Source: Azospirillum fermentarium (GTDB lineage Bacteria; Pseudomonadota; Alphaproteobacteria; Azospirillales; Azospirillaceae). From it: DNA of 64,000 bases. A program made the translations under genes and the position numbers. Each line of letters begins with the position of its first letter. Within the stretch, counting starts at the first letter, position 1. Shown here piece by piece: positions 1 through 9,244 of the stretch. The notes below the pieces were generated by a model that was not told the DNA's origin, did no database searches, and saw only the letters and a program-made list of their open reading frames with translations. Location: positions 316,001 to 380,000 of the forward strand of contig NZ_JAOQNH010000002.1 in the NCBI RefSeq assembly GCF_025961205.1, given 5' to 3'.

Positions 1-219
1 GGCCAGGGTGGCTTCCAGGTAGGATTCGATGATGTATTCCGGCGGCGGCAGGATGTCGGCCACCAGATCCTTGCCCAGCACGATGCGCTGGTACAGCGGC
101 CCGCCCACCTTCAGCTCGGCGATGGCGGACACGCCGGCCACGGCGGCGGCCAGGAAACCCAGAGTAATCAAGACACCGAACAGAGTGACGAGGCTTGCGA
201 TCTTGAGGCGTGCAAACAT
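1..219 (-). CDS. Methyl-accepting chemotaxis protein, N-terminal fragment
   Basis: Only the first 73 codons are in the window; the gene runs off its left edge. The ATG at 217-219 (complement) opens a short basic N-terminus (MFARLKIAS), then one hydrophobic transmembrane segment of about 20 residues. The next stretch contains LKVGGPLYQRIVLGKDLVAD and PPPEYIIESYLEA, a pattern I associate with the periplasmic domain of alphaproteobacterial chemoreceptors. No signalling domain is visible, so the receptor class is inferred from this stretch alone. No clear Shine-Dalgarno sequence precedes the ATG. It lies on the same strand as hisS, with a probable terminator between them. Confidence 0.7.
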   Translation of the reverse strand, partial: MFARLKIASLVTLFGVLITLGFLAAAVAGVSAIAELKVGGPLYQRIVLGKDLVADILPPPEYIIESYLEATLA

Positions 220-422
220 GGGGGGAAAGGCCCGTTCAACGGATGATCCTGTTGCGGATTATACGGGCTTCCCAATGTGTTTGGATTTGCATTTCTCATG
301 GGAGAGCAGATTTTCCGCCCGGTGCCGGACAAACCACCCACCTTCCGGAGCGTATCTTTCTGCGTGCCGGATTCTTTGTTTCGCCAGCCGCGCCACGAAA
401 CGATGCAAAGAACGCAAGATTG

Positions 423-453
423 TTCCCCGCCGGATCCCGGACCCGGCGGGGAA
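423..453 (-). terminator. Probable intrinsic terminator after hisS
   Basis: An 11-bp perfect inverted repeat (TTCCCCGCCGG / CCGGCGGGGAA) with a 9-nt loop lies 7 nt past the hisS stop on the minus strand. The U-tract behind it is weak, so it may need help from Rho. Confidence 0.55.
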
Positions 454-459
454 GGGGGG

Positions 460-1815
460 TCAGGCGTCCAGCAGGGCCTTGACCATGGCCGGCAGGTCGG
501 CCAGCGCCACCTCGCGCTGTTCGCCGCGCAGCAGGTGCTTGACGGTGGCGGTACCGCGGGCCTTCTCGTCGCTGCCCATCAGCACGGCCACGGGGATGCC
601 GGCCTTGTCGGCGTATTTCATCTGTTTGGCCAGCTTGCCGCCGTCGAGCTGGATTTCGGTGTTGAGACCGGCGGCGCGCAGGTCGGCGGCCAGACGGAAA
701 TAATCGGATGTGAGCGCCGGGTCCATCTGGGTCACCAGCACCTGGGCGGTGGCGGACCCGTCCTTGATCAGTCCCGCTTCCATCAACTGGTAGAACAGGC
801 GGGTGGCGCCGATGGAGATGCCGACACCCGGAAGCCGCGACTTGGTGTAGTGGCTGGCGAGGTTTTCGTACCGCCCGCCCGAACACACGCTGCCGATGCC
901 GCGGTGGTCGTTGAGGAAGGTCTCGTAGACGGTGCCGGTGTAGTAATCCAGCCCCCGCGCGATGGCCAGATTGATGCGCACCGCGTCGTCGGGCACCTGG
1001 AAGGCGCGCAGGCCCTCCATCACCGTGGACAGTTCATGGATGCCGGTGCGGAAGGTGTCGTTGTCCACATCCATGGCGCGCAGGGCGGCCAGGGTGTCGT
1101 CGTTGCTTTTCTGCTCGGCGATCAGGGCCAGAATCTGGTCGGCCACGTCGCCGGGCACCCCCAGGTCGTCGGCCGTCAGGTTGGCGCGCACCTTGTCTCG
1201 GTCCAGCTTGTCCAGCTTGTCGATCTCGCGCAGCACCAGCACCCGGCGTTCCGGCTCGCCGATGCCCAGCCCGTCCAGCAGGCCCAGCAGGATCTTGCGG
1301 TTGTTGATGTTGATGGTGAAGCCGCCGAAGTTCAGCTCGCGGAACACGTGGTGGATCACCGCCGGCATCTCGGCGTCGTAGTGCAGGCCCAGCGTGTCCT
1401 TGCCGATCACGTCGATGTCGCACTGATAGAACTCGCGGAACCGGCCCCGCTGCGCCCGTTCGCCGCGATAGACGCGCTGCATCTGGTAGCGGCGGAAGGG
1501 AAAGGCGAGATCCCGTTCATGCTCGGCGACATAGCGGGCCAGCGGCACCGTCAGATCGAAGCGCAGCGCCATGTCGGGCTTGTGCCCCTGCTGGATGGCG
1601 CCGGTGGACTGGACGAAATAGACTTGCTTTTCCGTCTCGCCCCCCGATTTGGTCAGCAGCACGTCGGCGGTTTCGAACACCGGGGTTTCCACCGGCACGA
1701 AGCCGAACCGCTCGTAACCGCGGCGGATGGTGTCGAGCATGCGCTGAAAGGCCACCTGCTGGCGGGGCAGCAGTTCCATCACGCCAGGGGGGGTGCGGGG
1801 GTTAATCAGGCTCAT
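460..1815 (-). CDS. hisS: Histidyl-tRNA synthetase
   Basis: A class II aminoacyl-tRNA synthetase that charges tRNA-His in the cytoplasm. The 451-residue length fits the bacterial enzyme. Visible signatures are the class II motif 2 region around residues 117-135 ([18 protein letters not shown]) and the histidine-binding HisA motif near 286-298 ([13 protein letters not shown]). A glycine-rich motif 3 region ([15 protein letters not shown]) follows, then a C-terminal anticodon-binding domain ending KALLDA. The start [11 protein letters not shown] matches the usual N-terminus of the family. It is transcribed away from the gor-like gene across a 160-bp divergent gap and ends in a hairpin. Nothing is unusual. 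Confidence 0.97.
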   Translation of the reverse strand: MSLINPRTPPGVMELLPRQQVAFQRMLDTIRRGYERFGFVPVETPVFETADVLLTKSGGETEKQVYFVQSTGAIQQGHKPDMALRFDLTVPLARYVAEHERDLAFPFRRYQMQRVYRGERAQRGRFREFYQCDIDVIGKDTLGLHYDAEMPAVIHHVFRELNFGGFTININNRKILLGLLDGLGIGEPERRVLVLREIDKLDKLDRDKVRANLTADDLGVPGDVADQILALIAEQKSNDDTLAALRAMDVDNDTFRTGIHELSTVMEGLRAFQVPDDAVRINLAIARGLDYYTGTVYETFLNDHRGIGSVCSGGRYENLASHYTKSRLPGVGISIGATRLFYQLMEAGLIKDGSATAQVLVTQMDPALTSDYFRLAADLRAAGLNTEIQLDGGKLAKQMKYADKAGIPVAVLMGSDEKARGTATVKHLLRGEQREVALADLPAMVKALLDA

Positions 1816-1975
1816 GATGCGGGCTTTGCCAAACGGTGAAGGGACGATCCACCGCCGGTTCTAGCCCGTTTTGGCGGCGGCGTCATCCCCTCGACAACAG
1901 CCGGAAAAGCGGGAACACTCCATGGTGCCGTATGCGGTTTAAAATCAGCCTAAGAGACCACGGGAGAATCCCTTC

Positions 1976-3337
1976 GTGACTCAGTTCGATTTCGATCTCT
2001 TCACCATCGGCGCCGGATCGGGCGGGGTGGCCGCCAGCCGGCGGGCCGCCGGGTTCGGGGCCAGGGTCGGCATCTGCGAGGGCAGCCGGGTCGGCGGCAC
2101 CTGCGTCATCCGCGGCTGCGTGCCGAAAAAGCTTCTGGTCTACGCCAGCCAGTTCCGCGACGCCTTCGCCGATGCGCCGGGCTACGGCTGGGGGGCCTCC
2201 GTCCCCGCCTTCGACTGGGCCACGCTGATCGCCAACAAGGACAAGGAGATCGACCGTCTGAACGGCATCTACATCGGCATGCTGGAACGGGCCGGGGTCA
2301 CGCTGTTCAACGGCCATGGGCGGCTGATCGACCGGCACACGGTGGAGATCGGGGACCGGCGCGTCACCGCCGCCAAGATCCTGATCGCCACCGGCGGCTG
2401 GCCGTCGCTGCCCGCCATTCCCGGCATCGAGCACGCCATCACCTCCAACGAGGCGCTGCACCTGGGCCGGCTGCCCCATTCCCTGATCATCATCGGCGGC
2501 GGCTACATCGCCGTGGAGTTCGCCGGCATCTTCGCCGGACTGGGCGTGGACGTCACGCTGATGATCCGCGGCGAGGAGCTGCTGAACGGCTTCGACGACG
2601 ACATCCGCGTGGCGCTGGCCCAGGAGATGCGCAAGCGCGGCGTCACCATCCTGGCCCGCACCAAGCCGGTGAAGGTGGAGGAAAGCGCCAGCGGCTTCAC
2701 CGTCACCGACCATCTGGGGCGGGAGCATTCGGCGGGGCTGGTCATGGCCGCCACCGGGCGCCACCCCAACACCCGCAATCTGGGGCTGGAAGAGGTGGGC
2801 GTGGCCCTCGATTCCAAGGGAGCGGTGATCGTCGATGACGGTCTGCGCACCAACGTGGAGACCATCTATGCCCTGGGCGACGTGACCGACCGGGTGGCGC
2901 TGACCCCGGTGGCCATTGCCGAGGGCCGGGCCTTTGCCGAGACCCACTACAACAACAACCCCATGCGGGTGTCGTACGACAACATTCCCACCGCTGTGTT
3001 CTCCCAGCCGCCGCTCGGCACCGTCGGCCTGACCGAGGCCGAGGCGCGGGCGAAGTATCCCAAGGTGGACATCTACCGCACCGGCTTCCGTCCCATGAAG
3101 CACACCCTGTCGGGCCGTGACGAGCGGGTGCTGATGAAGCTGGTGGTGGATGGTGACAGCCAGAAGGTTCTGGGCTGCCACATGATGGGCATGGACGCGC
3201 CGGAAATCATCCAGGCTCTGGGCATCGCCATCACCTGCGGCGCCACCAAGGCCGATTTCGACCGCACCATCGCCCTTCACCCGTCCACGGCGGAAGAGTT
3301 CGTCCTGATGCGGGACAAGGTTCCCGATCCGGCGTAA
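1976..3337 (+). CDS. gor: Glutathione-disulfide reductase
   Basis: An FAD- and NADPH-dependent pyridine nucleotide-disulfide oxidoreductase that keeps glutathione reduced. It begins at a GTG preceded by GGGAGAA. The FAD motif GAGSGG is at residues 12-17, and the redox disulfide is Cys43/Cys48 in GGTCVIRGCVPKK. The second nucleotide-binding fold carries IIGGGYIAVEFAGIF. The C-terminal dimer domain holds the catalytic His435 in HPSTAEE. The GTCVIRGCVPKK and HPSTAEE forms favour glutathione reductase over lipoamide dehydrogenase or mercuric reductase. At 453 aa it is of normal length. It is a single gene, divergent from hisS. Confidence 0.93.
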   Translation: MTQFDFDLFTIGAGSGGVAASRRAAGFGARVGICEGSRVGGTCVIRGCVPKKLLVYASQFRDAFADAPGYGWGASVPAFDWATLIANKDKEIDRLNGIYIGMLERAGVTLFNGHGRLIDRHTVEIGDRRVTAAKILIATGGWPSLPAIPGIEHAITSNEALHLGRLPHSLIIIGGGYIAVEFAGIFAGLGVDVTLMIRGEELLNGFDDDIRVALAQEMRKRGVTILARTKPVKVEESASGFTVTDHLGREHSAGLVMAATGRHPNTRNLGLEEVGVALDSKGAVIVDDGLRTNVETIYALGDVTDRVALTPVAIAEGRAFAETHYNNNPMRVSYDNIPTAVFSQPPLGTVGLTEAEARAKYPKVDIYRTGFRPMKHTLSGRDERVLMKLVVDGDSQKVLGCHMMGMDAPEIIQALGIAITCGATKADFDRTIALHPSTAEEFVLMRDKVPDPA

Positions 3338-3358
3338 GCCGGATCGGAGCGGGGGGCA

Positions 3359-4087
3359 TCAGGGGGCGGGGCAGCGGTCCACGGTCACTTCGGCATAGGA
3401 CCGCTGCCCCGGCACCACGGTGATCCGGTATTCGGTGTGATCGACGATCATCGCATGGTGCAGCGGCAGCATGCCGCTCAACTCCTTGGGCTCCTTGGCG
3501 CCGTGCATGCCGATGCGCAGGGTGACCGGCTGGGCCGGATCGTACCAGCTTTCCTTCTGGCCCTGCGCATTCTGGGCCGACACCCCCTCGCCGGTCACCG
3601 TCACCGCACCGTTGCCGAAGCTGGCGACGCGGGTGGTGGATTTCAGCAGCGGGGTGGACAGCACGATGCGCTTGCTCTCGCCCGGCTGGCAGTTGCGCGG
3701 GTTCTGCGCCTGTTCGATGACGAAGGTCAGCCGCGCCGGATCGACTCCCGCCGCCAGCCGGTCGGCCACGAGCCGCGACAGGTCGGCCAGCTTGCCGGTG
3801 GGCAGTTCCTTTTGCAGCCGGGCTTCCAGTTCCGTCGCGTGGACCTGCGCCTTGCTGGCGGTATTGCGCAGATTCTCGATGGTCAGCTTCTGGGTTTCGA
3901 TGGTGCGGGACAGGGTTTCGATCTGTTCGCGCAGGGTGGCATCGCGGCCCTTCAGCTGCTCGATGCCCATCTGGTACGAAAACAGCCCGATGCCCAGCAG
4001 CACACCGCCGGCCAGGGCCACTTTGGCGAAGCCGGTCCAGAAACGGCGCCGGTAGCGGCGCTCATAATCGTAACGTCCAAGGCCCAT
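3359..4087 (-). CDS. Membrane-anchored coiled-coil protein of unknown function
   Basis: I do not recognise a named family. From MGLGRYDYERRYRRRF the protein has a short basic cytoplasmic N-terminus and one transmembrane helix (VALAGGVLLGIGLFSYQMG). A heptad-like coiled coil of about 70 residues follows (LREQIETLSRTIETQKLTIENL...), then a probable periplasmic beta-rich domain ending in DRCPAP. The layout, one TM helix, a coiled coil and a C-terminal domain, resembles envelope-spanning scaffold or assembly proteins; this is only an analogy. The frame is open upstream to 4174, but the ATG at 4087 opens the sensible N-terminus. It is convergent with gor. Confidence 0.75.
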   Translation of the reverse strand: MGLGRYDYERRYRRRFWTGFAKVALAGGVLLGIGLFSYQMGIEQLKGRDATLREQIETLSRTIETQKLTIENLRNTASKAQVHATELEARLQKELPTGKLADLSRLVADRLAAGVDPARLTFVIEQAQNPRNCQPGESKRIVLSTPLLKSTTRVASFGNGAVTVTGEGVSAQNAQGQKESWYDPAQPVTLRIGMHGAKEPKELSGMLPLHHAMIVDHTEYRITVVPGQRSYAEVTVDRCPAP

Positions 4088-4276
4088 CTGCTGAGACGCC
4101 CACAGGTGATGGAGAAAGACGGGGAGACAGGACCACGGACGCGGCCCCGCAAGGCCCCTTATGGCTAACGGCATCAGCCGCCGGTTTCAAGCGCTTGTGG
4201 TGGCGGGGTTGCGCATGAGGGGCGGGGCTGCTACGCCCGTGGGTGTTCTCTTTTCCTGTCCGGGCATCCCACCGCC

Positions 4277-4810
4277 ATGCAGCAGCCGGCCCTTTTCCTC
4301 GACCGCGACGGCGTGATCAACATCGACCACGGCTATGTCAGCCGGCGGGAGGATTTCGCCTTTCTCGACGGCGTGTTCGCCCTGGCCCGCCGGGCCGTGG
4401 ACCGGGGATACCGCATCGCCATCATCACCAACCAGTCGGGAATCGGGCGCGGCTATTATGCCGAGGAGGATTTCGCCGTTCTGTCCCGCTGGATGGCCGG
4501 GCGTTTCGCCGCACACGGGGCCGATGTGGCCGGGGTGTTCCATTGCCCCTATCTGCCGGGGGCGCCGCTGGCGGCCTATGACCGCGACAGCTTCTGGCGC
4601 AAGCCCAACCCCGGCATGATCCTGGAGGCGCAGCGGCGGCTGGGTCTGGATCTGGCGCGGTCGATCTTCGTCGGCGATCAGCCCACCGACATGGCGGCGG
4701 CACGGTCCGCCGGAATCGGTACCCGCGCGCTGTTGGGGGATAAGACCTCCGGTGATGCCACCTTGGCCGCCCCGGACCATGAGGTTCTGGGGCGGCTTCT
4801 GTTCGGCTGA
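4277..4810 (+). CDS. HAD-IIIA phosphatase, GmhB-like
   Basis: Related to D-glycero-D-manno-heptose 1,7-bisphosphate 7-phosphatase, which acts in ADP-heptose synthesis for LPS. The HAD motifs are intact: motif I DRDG with the nucleophile Asp9 and general acid Asp11, motif II TNQSG, the RKPNPGM motif, and motif III/IV GDQPTDM. Unlike classical GmhB, the zinc loop keeps only one Cys (FHCPYLPG) and has Asp-Ser-Phe-Trp where the CxC pair normally precedes RKP, so zinc binding is probably lost. At 177 aa it is of normal length. It is convergent with lptD, which may reflect a shared LPS theme. Other sugar or imidazoleglycerol phosphates are possible substrates. Confidence 0.85.
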   Translation: MQQPALFLDRDGVINIDHGYVSRREDFAFLDGVFALARRAVDRGYRIAIITNQSGIGRGYYAEEDFAVLSRWMAGRFAAHGADVAGVFHCPYLPGAPLAAYDRDSFWRKPNPGMILEAQRRLGLDLARSIFVGDQPTDMAAARSAGIGTRALLGDKTSGDATLAAPDHEVLGRLLFG

Positions 4811-4812
4811 GG

Positions 4813-7110
4813 TCAGTTGGTGGACGTTCCGCTGCCGAAGATGGCGCTGCCGAAGTTGGGGGAGTTGAACTCGCCCAGGTTCTTGAACACCATGCGGAAA
4901 TAGACGGTGTTCCCCTCCACCTCGTCCCCCACCGTGGTGGTGAAGTCGCGCAGCGCGATGACCTGGAAGGTGAAGCACTCGTCCTGATAGGTCAGCGTGG
5001 CATTCGAGTTGCGCGGCCCGGGGACCGGCTTCATCGCCTGCTGATGGCTGACGGACAGGCTCCACCGTGGCGACAGGCGGGCACCCACCCCGACGGTGCC
5101 CTGTTCCACCACGTTGCGGGATACGGCGTAGCGGTCCACCGTCTGGTCCACATAGGTGTACGAGGTGAACAGCCGCAATTCCCCCGGCCCGATGGCGGCG
5201 GTCACGCCGTGGCGGCGGGGCCGCAGGGTTTCCTGGTCGATGCGCAGGCCGTAGTTCAGGTCGAACCACGACACCGGTGCCACGTCCAGCCGCCCGATGT
5301 AGTCGGACTGGCGGTTGGTCAGGCCCGACCCGTTGGGATAGTCCTCGTCGCGGGTGAAGCGGTAGCTCTGCCCGGCGAACAGGCTGGCCCAGCCGCCCTT
5401 GTCGCGGTACAGCGCCGTGCGCAGGCCGTAGGTGACGCGCGATCCGCCTTCCAGCCGGTCGATGCCGCTGAAACGGTTCAGCGCGAACAGGTTGGTGTCG
5501 TCCAGCTCGTAATCCTGGCTGTCCTCGTTGGGCAGGGCGGCGTTGTTGTTGACCCGCGGCGCCATGGTGAAGGACACGACCGGCTCGATCACCTGCGAGT
5601 AGCCGTCGGCGTAGCGGACGAAGGGGTAGCGGACCTTGATATCGGCCTGGGGGAAGAACCGGCCGCGGCTGACGTTCTGGGTGGATCCGCCGGTGACCGG
5701 CTGATAGTCCTCCGCACTGTAGCCCGCCATCAGCACGCGGGTGTTCAGCGTGGTGACGAAGCCCATGTCGGACACGATTTCCCGTTGCCAGCCGGGCTGC
5801 ACCATGAAACGGCGGGTGGAGGTGCCGTCACGGCGGATCACGCCCAGAATGTTGCTGTCCAGCGACCAGCGCCCGCCGAGCAGGCTGCCCGGCTCGCCCA
5901 GCGCGCTGTATTGCGCCATGGGCAGCACCTGGGGCTGGCGGTCGTAGCCGTACCGCAGATCCTGGAACGAATAGGCGTTGAGGCCGGCGTAGTTCCGCCC
6001 GCTGAACCCTTCGATGAAGGCACGGCTGGTCAGAACGTCGTCGCGCACGCCGTAATAGCGGCGCAGATACGAAAACTCGCTGGCCCGCCGCAGATCGAAC
6101 CCCCAGCGCCACGTGTCGTCGATGTTGAACAGGCCGCGGGCGAAGATGTGGCCGCGCACGGCGTTCTTGGTGTTGGTGGTCGGATTGGGCTGCTTGGGAA
6201 TCTCGCCGTCGGCAACGCTGGCGTCGAGCTGAAGGATGCCCTTTTCGAAGCGTTTGCGGTACTGCCCACCCAGGAAGGGGCCGACCTTGCTGTAGAAACC
6301 CGGTTCCACCGTCGCATCCTGGTCGGGCGCGATGTCGATGTAATAGGGGGTGCGCACGAAGACGCCCAGCGTGCCCTTGTTGCCGTAGGACGGGGTGAGG
6401 AACCCGGTCTTACGGTCCACCGTCGGGTCCGGCTGGGACATGTAGGGTGTATAGGCCACGGGAAAGCCGAACAGTTCCAGCGTGGCGTCCTTGTAGCGGA
6501 TTTCCTGCGCTTCCTTGTCGTGGACCACGCGGACGGCGCGGATCTGCCACAGGGGCGGGTTTTCCGGATCCTTGCTGCACAGTTCGCAGGGGCTGTAGAC
6601 GGCGCGGTTGACACGCATGATATCGCCGCCGCGCCGTTCGCCCTCGTTCCCCGCCATGCGGGCGTTGTCGGTCATCAGAACACGGATGTTCTGAATGAAC
6701 GCATCGCGCATGTCGTCGGTCAGTTCGGCGTAATCGGCGAACACGATGTCGCCCGACGGCTCCACCACCCGCACGCGCCCGCTGGCGGTTACCACCGTCG
6801 AGCGCTTGTTGTAGGTCATGGTGTCGGCGTGAACCGTGCGCCCCCCGTGCGACAGCTCCACGTTGCCGCGGGCGGTGACCAGCTCCTGCTGCTCGTCGTA
6901 GGTCACCTCGTCGGCGCTCAGCAGGACGGGCTGATTATCCTTGCTGGCCGCCGGGGCGGCGGTCTGCGCCAGTGCCGGCACAGCGGTGGCCATGGCCATG
7001 GCCAGCCCCAGCACGCCCAGGCCCAAAAGCCCCGGCTGCGTCCGCCCCGGAACGGGCGGACGGCGCTTGGAACGGCGGGTGCGGACGGGGCGGGGGGACG
7101 TGTTGGGCAT
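4813..7110 (-). CDS. lptD: LPS-assembly protein LptD (outer-membrane beta barrel)
   Basis: The outer-membrane barrel that inserts lipopolysaccharide into the outer leaflet, together with LptE and the LptABC bridge. Taking the ATG at 7110 (AAAGG upstream), the protein is 765 aa with a signal peptide ending ALAQ. An OstA/LptA-like jellyroll domain follows (VLLSADEVTYDEQQELVTARGN), then the conserved cysteine segment YSPCELCSKDPENPPLWQ and a long aromatic-rich barrel. An earlier ATG at 7158 would add 16 residues without a better leader. surA, pdxA and ksgA, its usual downstream partners, are not here; the next gene on this side is convergent gmhB-like. Confidence 0.95.
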   Translation of the reverse strand: MPNTSPRPVRTRRSKRRPPVPGRTQPGLLGLGVLGLAMAMATAVPALAQTAAPAASKDNQPVLLSADEVTYDEQQELVTARGNVELSHGGRTVHADTMTYNKRSTVVTASGRVRVVEPSGDIVFADYAELTDDMRDAFIQNIRVLMTDNARMAGNEGERRGGDIMRVNRAVYSPCELCSKDPENPPLWQIRAVRVVHDKEAQEIRYKDATLELFGFPVAYTPYMSQPDPTVDRKTGFLTPSYGNKGTLGVFVRTPYYIDIAPDQDATVEPGFYSKVGPFLGGQYRKRFEKGILQLDASVADGEIPKQPNPTTNTKNAVRGHIFARGLFNIDDTWRWGFDLRRASEFSYLRRYYGVRDDVLTSRAFIEGFSGRNYAGLNAYSFQDLRYGYDRQPQVLPMAQYSALGEPGSLLGGRWSLDSNILGVIRRDGTSTRRFMVQPGWQREIVSDMGFVTTLNTRVLMAGYSAEDYQPVTGGSTQNVSRGRFFPQADIKVRYPFVRYADGYSQVIEPVVSFTMAPRVNNNAALPNEDSQDYELDDTNLFALNRFSGIDRLEGGSRVTYGLRTALYRDKGGWASLFAGQSYRFTRDEDYPNGSGLTNRQSDYIGRLDVAPVSWFDLNYGLRIDQETLRPRRHGVTAAIGPGELRLFTSYTYVDQTVDRYAVSRNVVEQGTVGVGARLSPRWSLSVSHQQAMKPVPGPRNSNATLTYQDECFTFQVIALRDFTTTVGDEVEGNTVYFRMVFKNLGEFNSPNFGSAIFGSGTSTN

Positions 7111-7234
7111 ACCCGAACCTTTGGGCGAAGGCCACGGCCAAGTCAACGCTTTCGGCACGCCCGTCCGGCAAAGGCCACAGGGCGTCGCGCCGGGGACACA
7201 GACCCGCCCGGCGGGCGGACCCGTGCGTGTGGGT

Positions 7235-7477
7235 TCAGGCGAACGCCTTGAAGGCGATCAGGGTGAAGGTGTCGCGGACGCCCGGCAGGGTCTGGACCTG
7301 CTCGGTCACGAAATGCCCCAGATCATCCCCGTCGGGCAGGCAGCATTTCATCAGCAGGTCGTACTGGCCGGAGATGGAATGCACCTCCGACACCGCTTCC
7401 ACGTCCTGGACCGCCCGGTCGGCCACGTCATAGGCACGGCCCAGGTCGCATTTGACCATCACGAAGATCGTCTGCAC
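7235..7477 (-). CDS. Stand-alone Lrp/AsnC ligand-binding (RAM) domain protein
   Basis: An 80-residue protein made only of the AsnC-type effector domain (MQTIFVMVKCDLGRAYDVAD ... VHSISGQYDLLMKC ... LPGVRDTFTLIAF), with no DNA-binding helix-turn-helix. In Lrp/AsnC regulators this alpha-beta fold binds amino acids and forms the dimer and octamer interfaces. Isolated copies are known and may bind small ligands or modulate full-length regulators; the role here is unknown. It starts only five bases after the helicase stop codon on the same strand, so the two are almost certainly cotranscribed. Confidence 0.85.
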   Translation of the reverse strand: MQTIFVMVKCDLGRAYDVADRAVQDVEAVSEVHSISGQYDLLMKCCLPDGDDLGHFVTEQVQTLPGVRDTFTLIAFKAFA

Positions 7478-7482
7478 GGGCG

Positions 7483-9012
7483 TCAGCCCTCCTGCGTGCT
7501 GTCGGTGGCGGTGTCCACGGGGGCCGGGGTGGCGGGGCGGGCGCGGCGTCCGGTGCGCATCATGAACGCCGGCATGTGGTCGCCGAAGCCGACGACCACC
7601 ACATCGTCGTCGTCGTCCCGGCGGCGGCGGCTGCGGTCACGGTCGCGGTCGTTGCGGGGGGCTTCGCTGCGCGGAGCCTGGGCCGGCGCGGTGTCCGCCG
7701 CCGCCGGCCGTTCGGCGCGCTCGCTCCGTTCACTGCGGTCCCGTTCGCTCCGGTCGCGGTCGCTGCGTTCCCGGCGGCCCGAAGACCGGCCCTCGGCCTT
7801 GGGCTCGCGGCCACCCTCGTCGCGCCCGCGGCGGCGTGCGCCGCCCCGGCGGCGTGCGCCGTCCTCCGATTCTTCCTCGAAGGCGGGGGACTCAAGCCCG
7901 TCAATGGCGATCAAGGGAATCTCCCGCTGAATGAGTTTGGTGATCGCGGCCACCGCCTTGCCGTCATAGGGCGACGCGATGGAAAACGCCCGCCCGCTGC
8001 GCCCGGCGCGGCCCGTGCGGCCGATGCGGTGAACGTAATCGTCGGCGTGGATCGGGACGTCGAAATTGAACACGTGGCTCAGCCCCTGCACGTCCAGCCC
8101 GCGGGCCGCCACGTCGGAACAGACCAGCAGCGAGATCTGCCCGGCCTTGAACGCCTCCAGCGTTTCCGTGCGCTTGGACTGGGGCATGTCGCCGTGCAGG
8201 CAGCCGACGTTGAAGCCGTGCTTCTCCAGCGACTTCTGCACCACGGCCACGTCGCGCTTGCGGTTGCAGAAGATGAAGGCGTTCTTCACGTCCTCCGTCC
8301 GCAGCAGATGGCGCAGCGCTTCGCGCTTGTCCTCTTCATGCACCACCACCAGGGCCTGGGTGACCGTGGCGGCGGGGGAGGCCGGCGGGGCGACGGTCAC
8401 TTCCTTGGGGTTGTGCAGGAAGGCATCGGCCAGGCGGCGGATCTCCGGCGGCATGGTGGCCGAGAAGAACAGCGTCTGGCGCATCTTGGGCAGGGTGGCG
8501 ACGATCTTCTCGATGTCGGGGATGAACCCCATGTCGAGCATGCGGTCCGCCTCGTCGATCACCAGCACCTTGATGTCGTTCAGCATGATGTTGCCGCGGC
8601 CGAACAGGTCCATCAGACGGCCCGGCGTGGCGATCAGCACATCGACGCCGCGGTCCAGGCGCTTCACCTGCTCGGTGAAGGTCTCGCCGCCGATCAGCAG
8701 CGCCATGGACAGCTTGTGATACTGGCCATAGACCTCGAAGGTTTCGGCCACCTGGGCGGCCAGCTCGCGCGTCGGCTCCAGGATCAGCGACCGCGGCATC
8801 CGCGCCCGTGCCCGGCCCGTGGCCAGGATGTCGATCATGGGCAGGGTGAAAGAGGCCGTCTTGCCCGTTCCCGTCTGGGCACAGCCGAGCACGTCGCGCC
8901 CCTGCAAGACCCAGGGAATGGCTTTTTCCTGGATGGGGGTCGGTTGGGTATAACCCTTTTCCTCGACCGCGCGCAGGACGTCAGCTCCAAGCCCAAGTTC
9001 CGAAAATAGCAT
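7483..9012 (-). CDS. DEAD-box ATP-dependent RNA helicase (RhlE-like)
   Basis: An RNA-unwinding ATPase acting in ribosome assembly, cold response or RNA decay. From the ATG at 9012 (MLFSELGLGADVLRAV) the protein is 509 aa. Motifs are a Q motif (GYTQPTPIQ), Walker A AQTGTGKT at 45-52, DEAD at 153-156, SAT, ARGLDV and HRIGRTGRAGR. The last 120 residues form a low-complexity tail rich in Arg, Asp and Glu, typical of RNA-binding extensions that target RhlE/DeaD proteins. The frame is open to 9105, but the family's N-terminus and a strong promoter at 9078-9105 exclude that longer version. It heads an operon with the AsnC-domain gene. Confidence 0.95.
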   Translation of the reverse strand: MLFSELGLGADVLRAVEEKGYTQPTPIQEKAIPWVLQGRDVLGCAQTGTGKTASFTLPMIDILATGRARARMPRSLILEPTRELAAQVAETFEVYGQYHKLSMALLIGGETFTEQVKRLDRGVDVLIATPGRLMDLFGRGNIMLNDIKVLVIDEADRMLDMGFIPDIEKIVATLPKMRQTLFFSATMPPEIRRLADAFLHNPKEVTVAPPASPAATVTQALVVVHEEDKREALRHLLRTEDVKNAFIFCNRKRDVAVVQKSLEKHGFNVGCLHGDMPQSKRTETLEAFKAGQISLLVCSDVAARGLDVQGLSHVFNFDVPIHADDYVHRIGRTGRAGRSGRAFSIASPYDGKAVAAITKLIQREIPLIAIDGLESPAFEEESEDGARRRGGARRRGRDEGGREPKAEGRSSGRRERSDRDRSERDRSERSERAERPAAADTAPAQAPRSEAPRNDRDRDRSRRRRDDDDDVVVVGFGDHMPAFMMRTGRRARPATPAPVDTATDSTQEG

Positions 9013-9077
9013 CCAACCGGTGTCTGTCTGGAGAGGGGAACCCGGAATCCCGCGGATTCCGGTTTTAGTTAGGGCGC

Positions 9078-9105
9078 AGCATATGAACGGGGATGAGACT
9101 GTCAA
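9078..9105 (-). promoter_or_regulatory. Sigma-70 promoter for the DEAD-box helicase
   Basis: On the minus strand a consensus -35 TTGACA (9100-9105) is separated by 16 bp from TATGCT (9078-9083). Transcription would begin near 9070, giving a leader of about 60 nt before the helicase ATG. Confidence 0.65.
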
Positions 9106-9244
9106 TAGCCACGGCGGCTAACACCGGGTTTTCGTGCCATTTTTCCGCCGGAACCCGGGGTTCCGGGCGGCGGTTGTGGCGGTTGGCGCCCGGTTGCGCT
9201 ACCGTTTGCCCCTGCACAGGCCATCGGACGGGGAGGGCGGCGCC

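Noticed and set aside
277..1839. Very long open frames antisense to hisS, gor, lptD, ygiQ and others
   Set aside because: These are GC-rich antisense shadows with His/Gly/Gln/Val-biased composition, and they lie opposite well-conserved genes.
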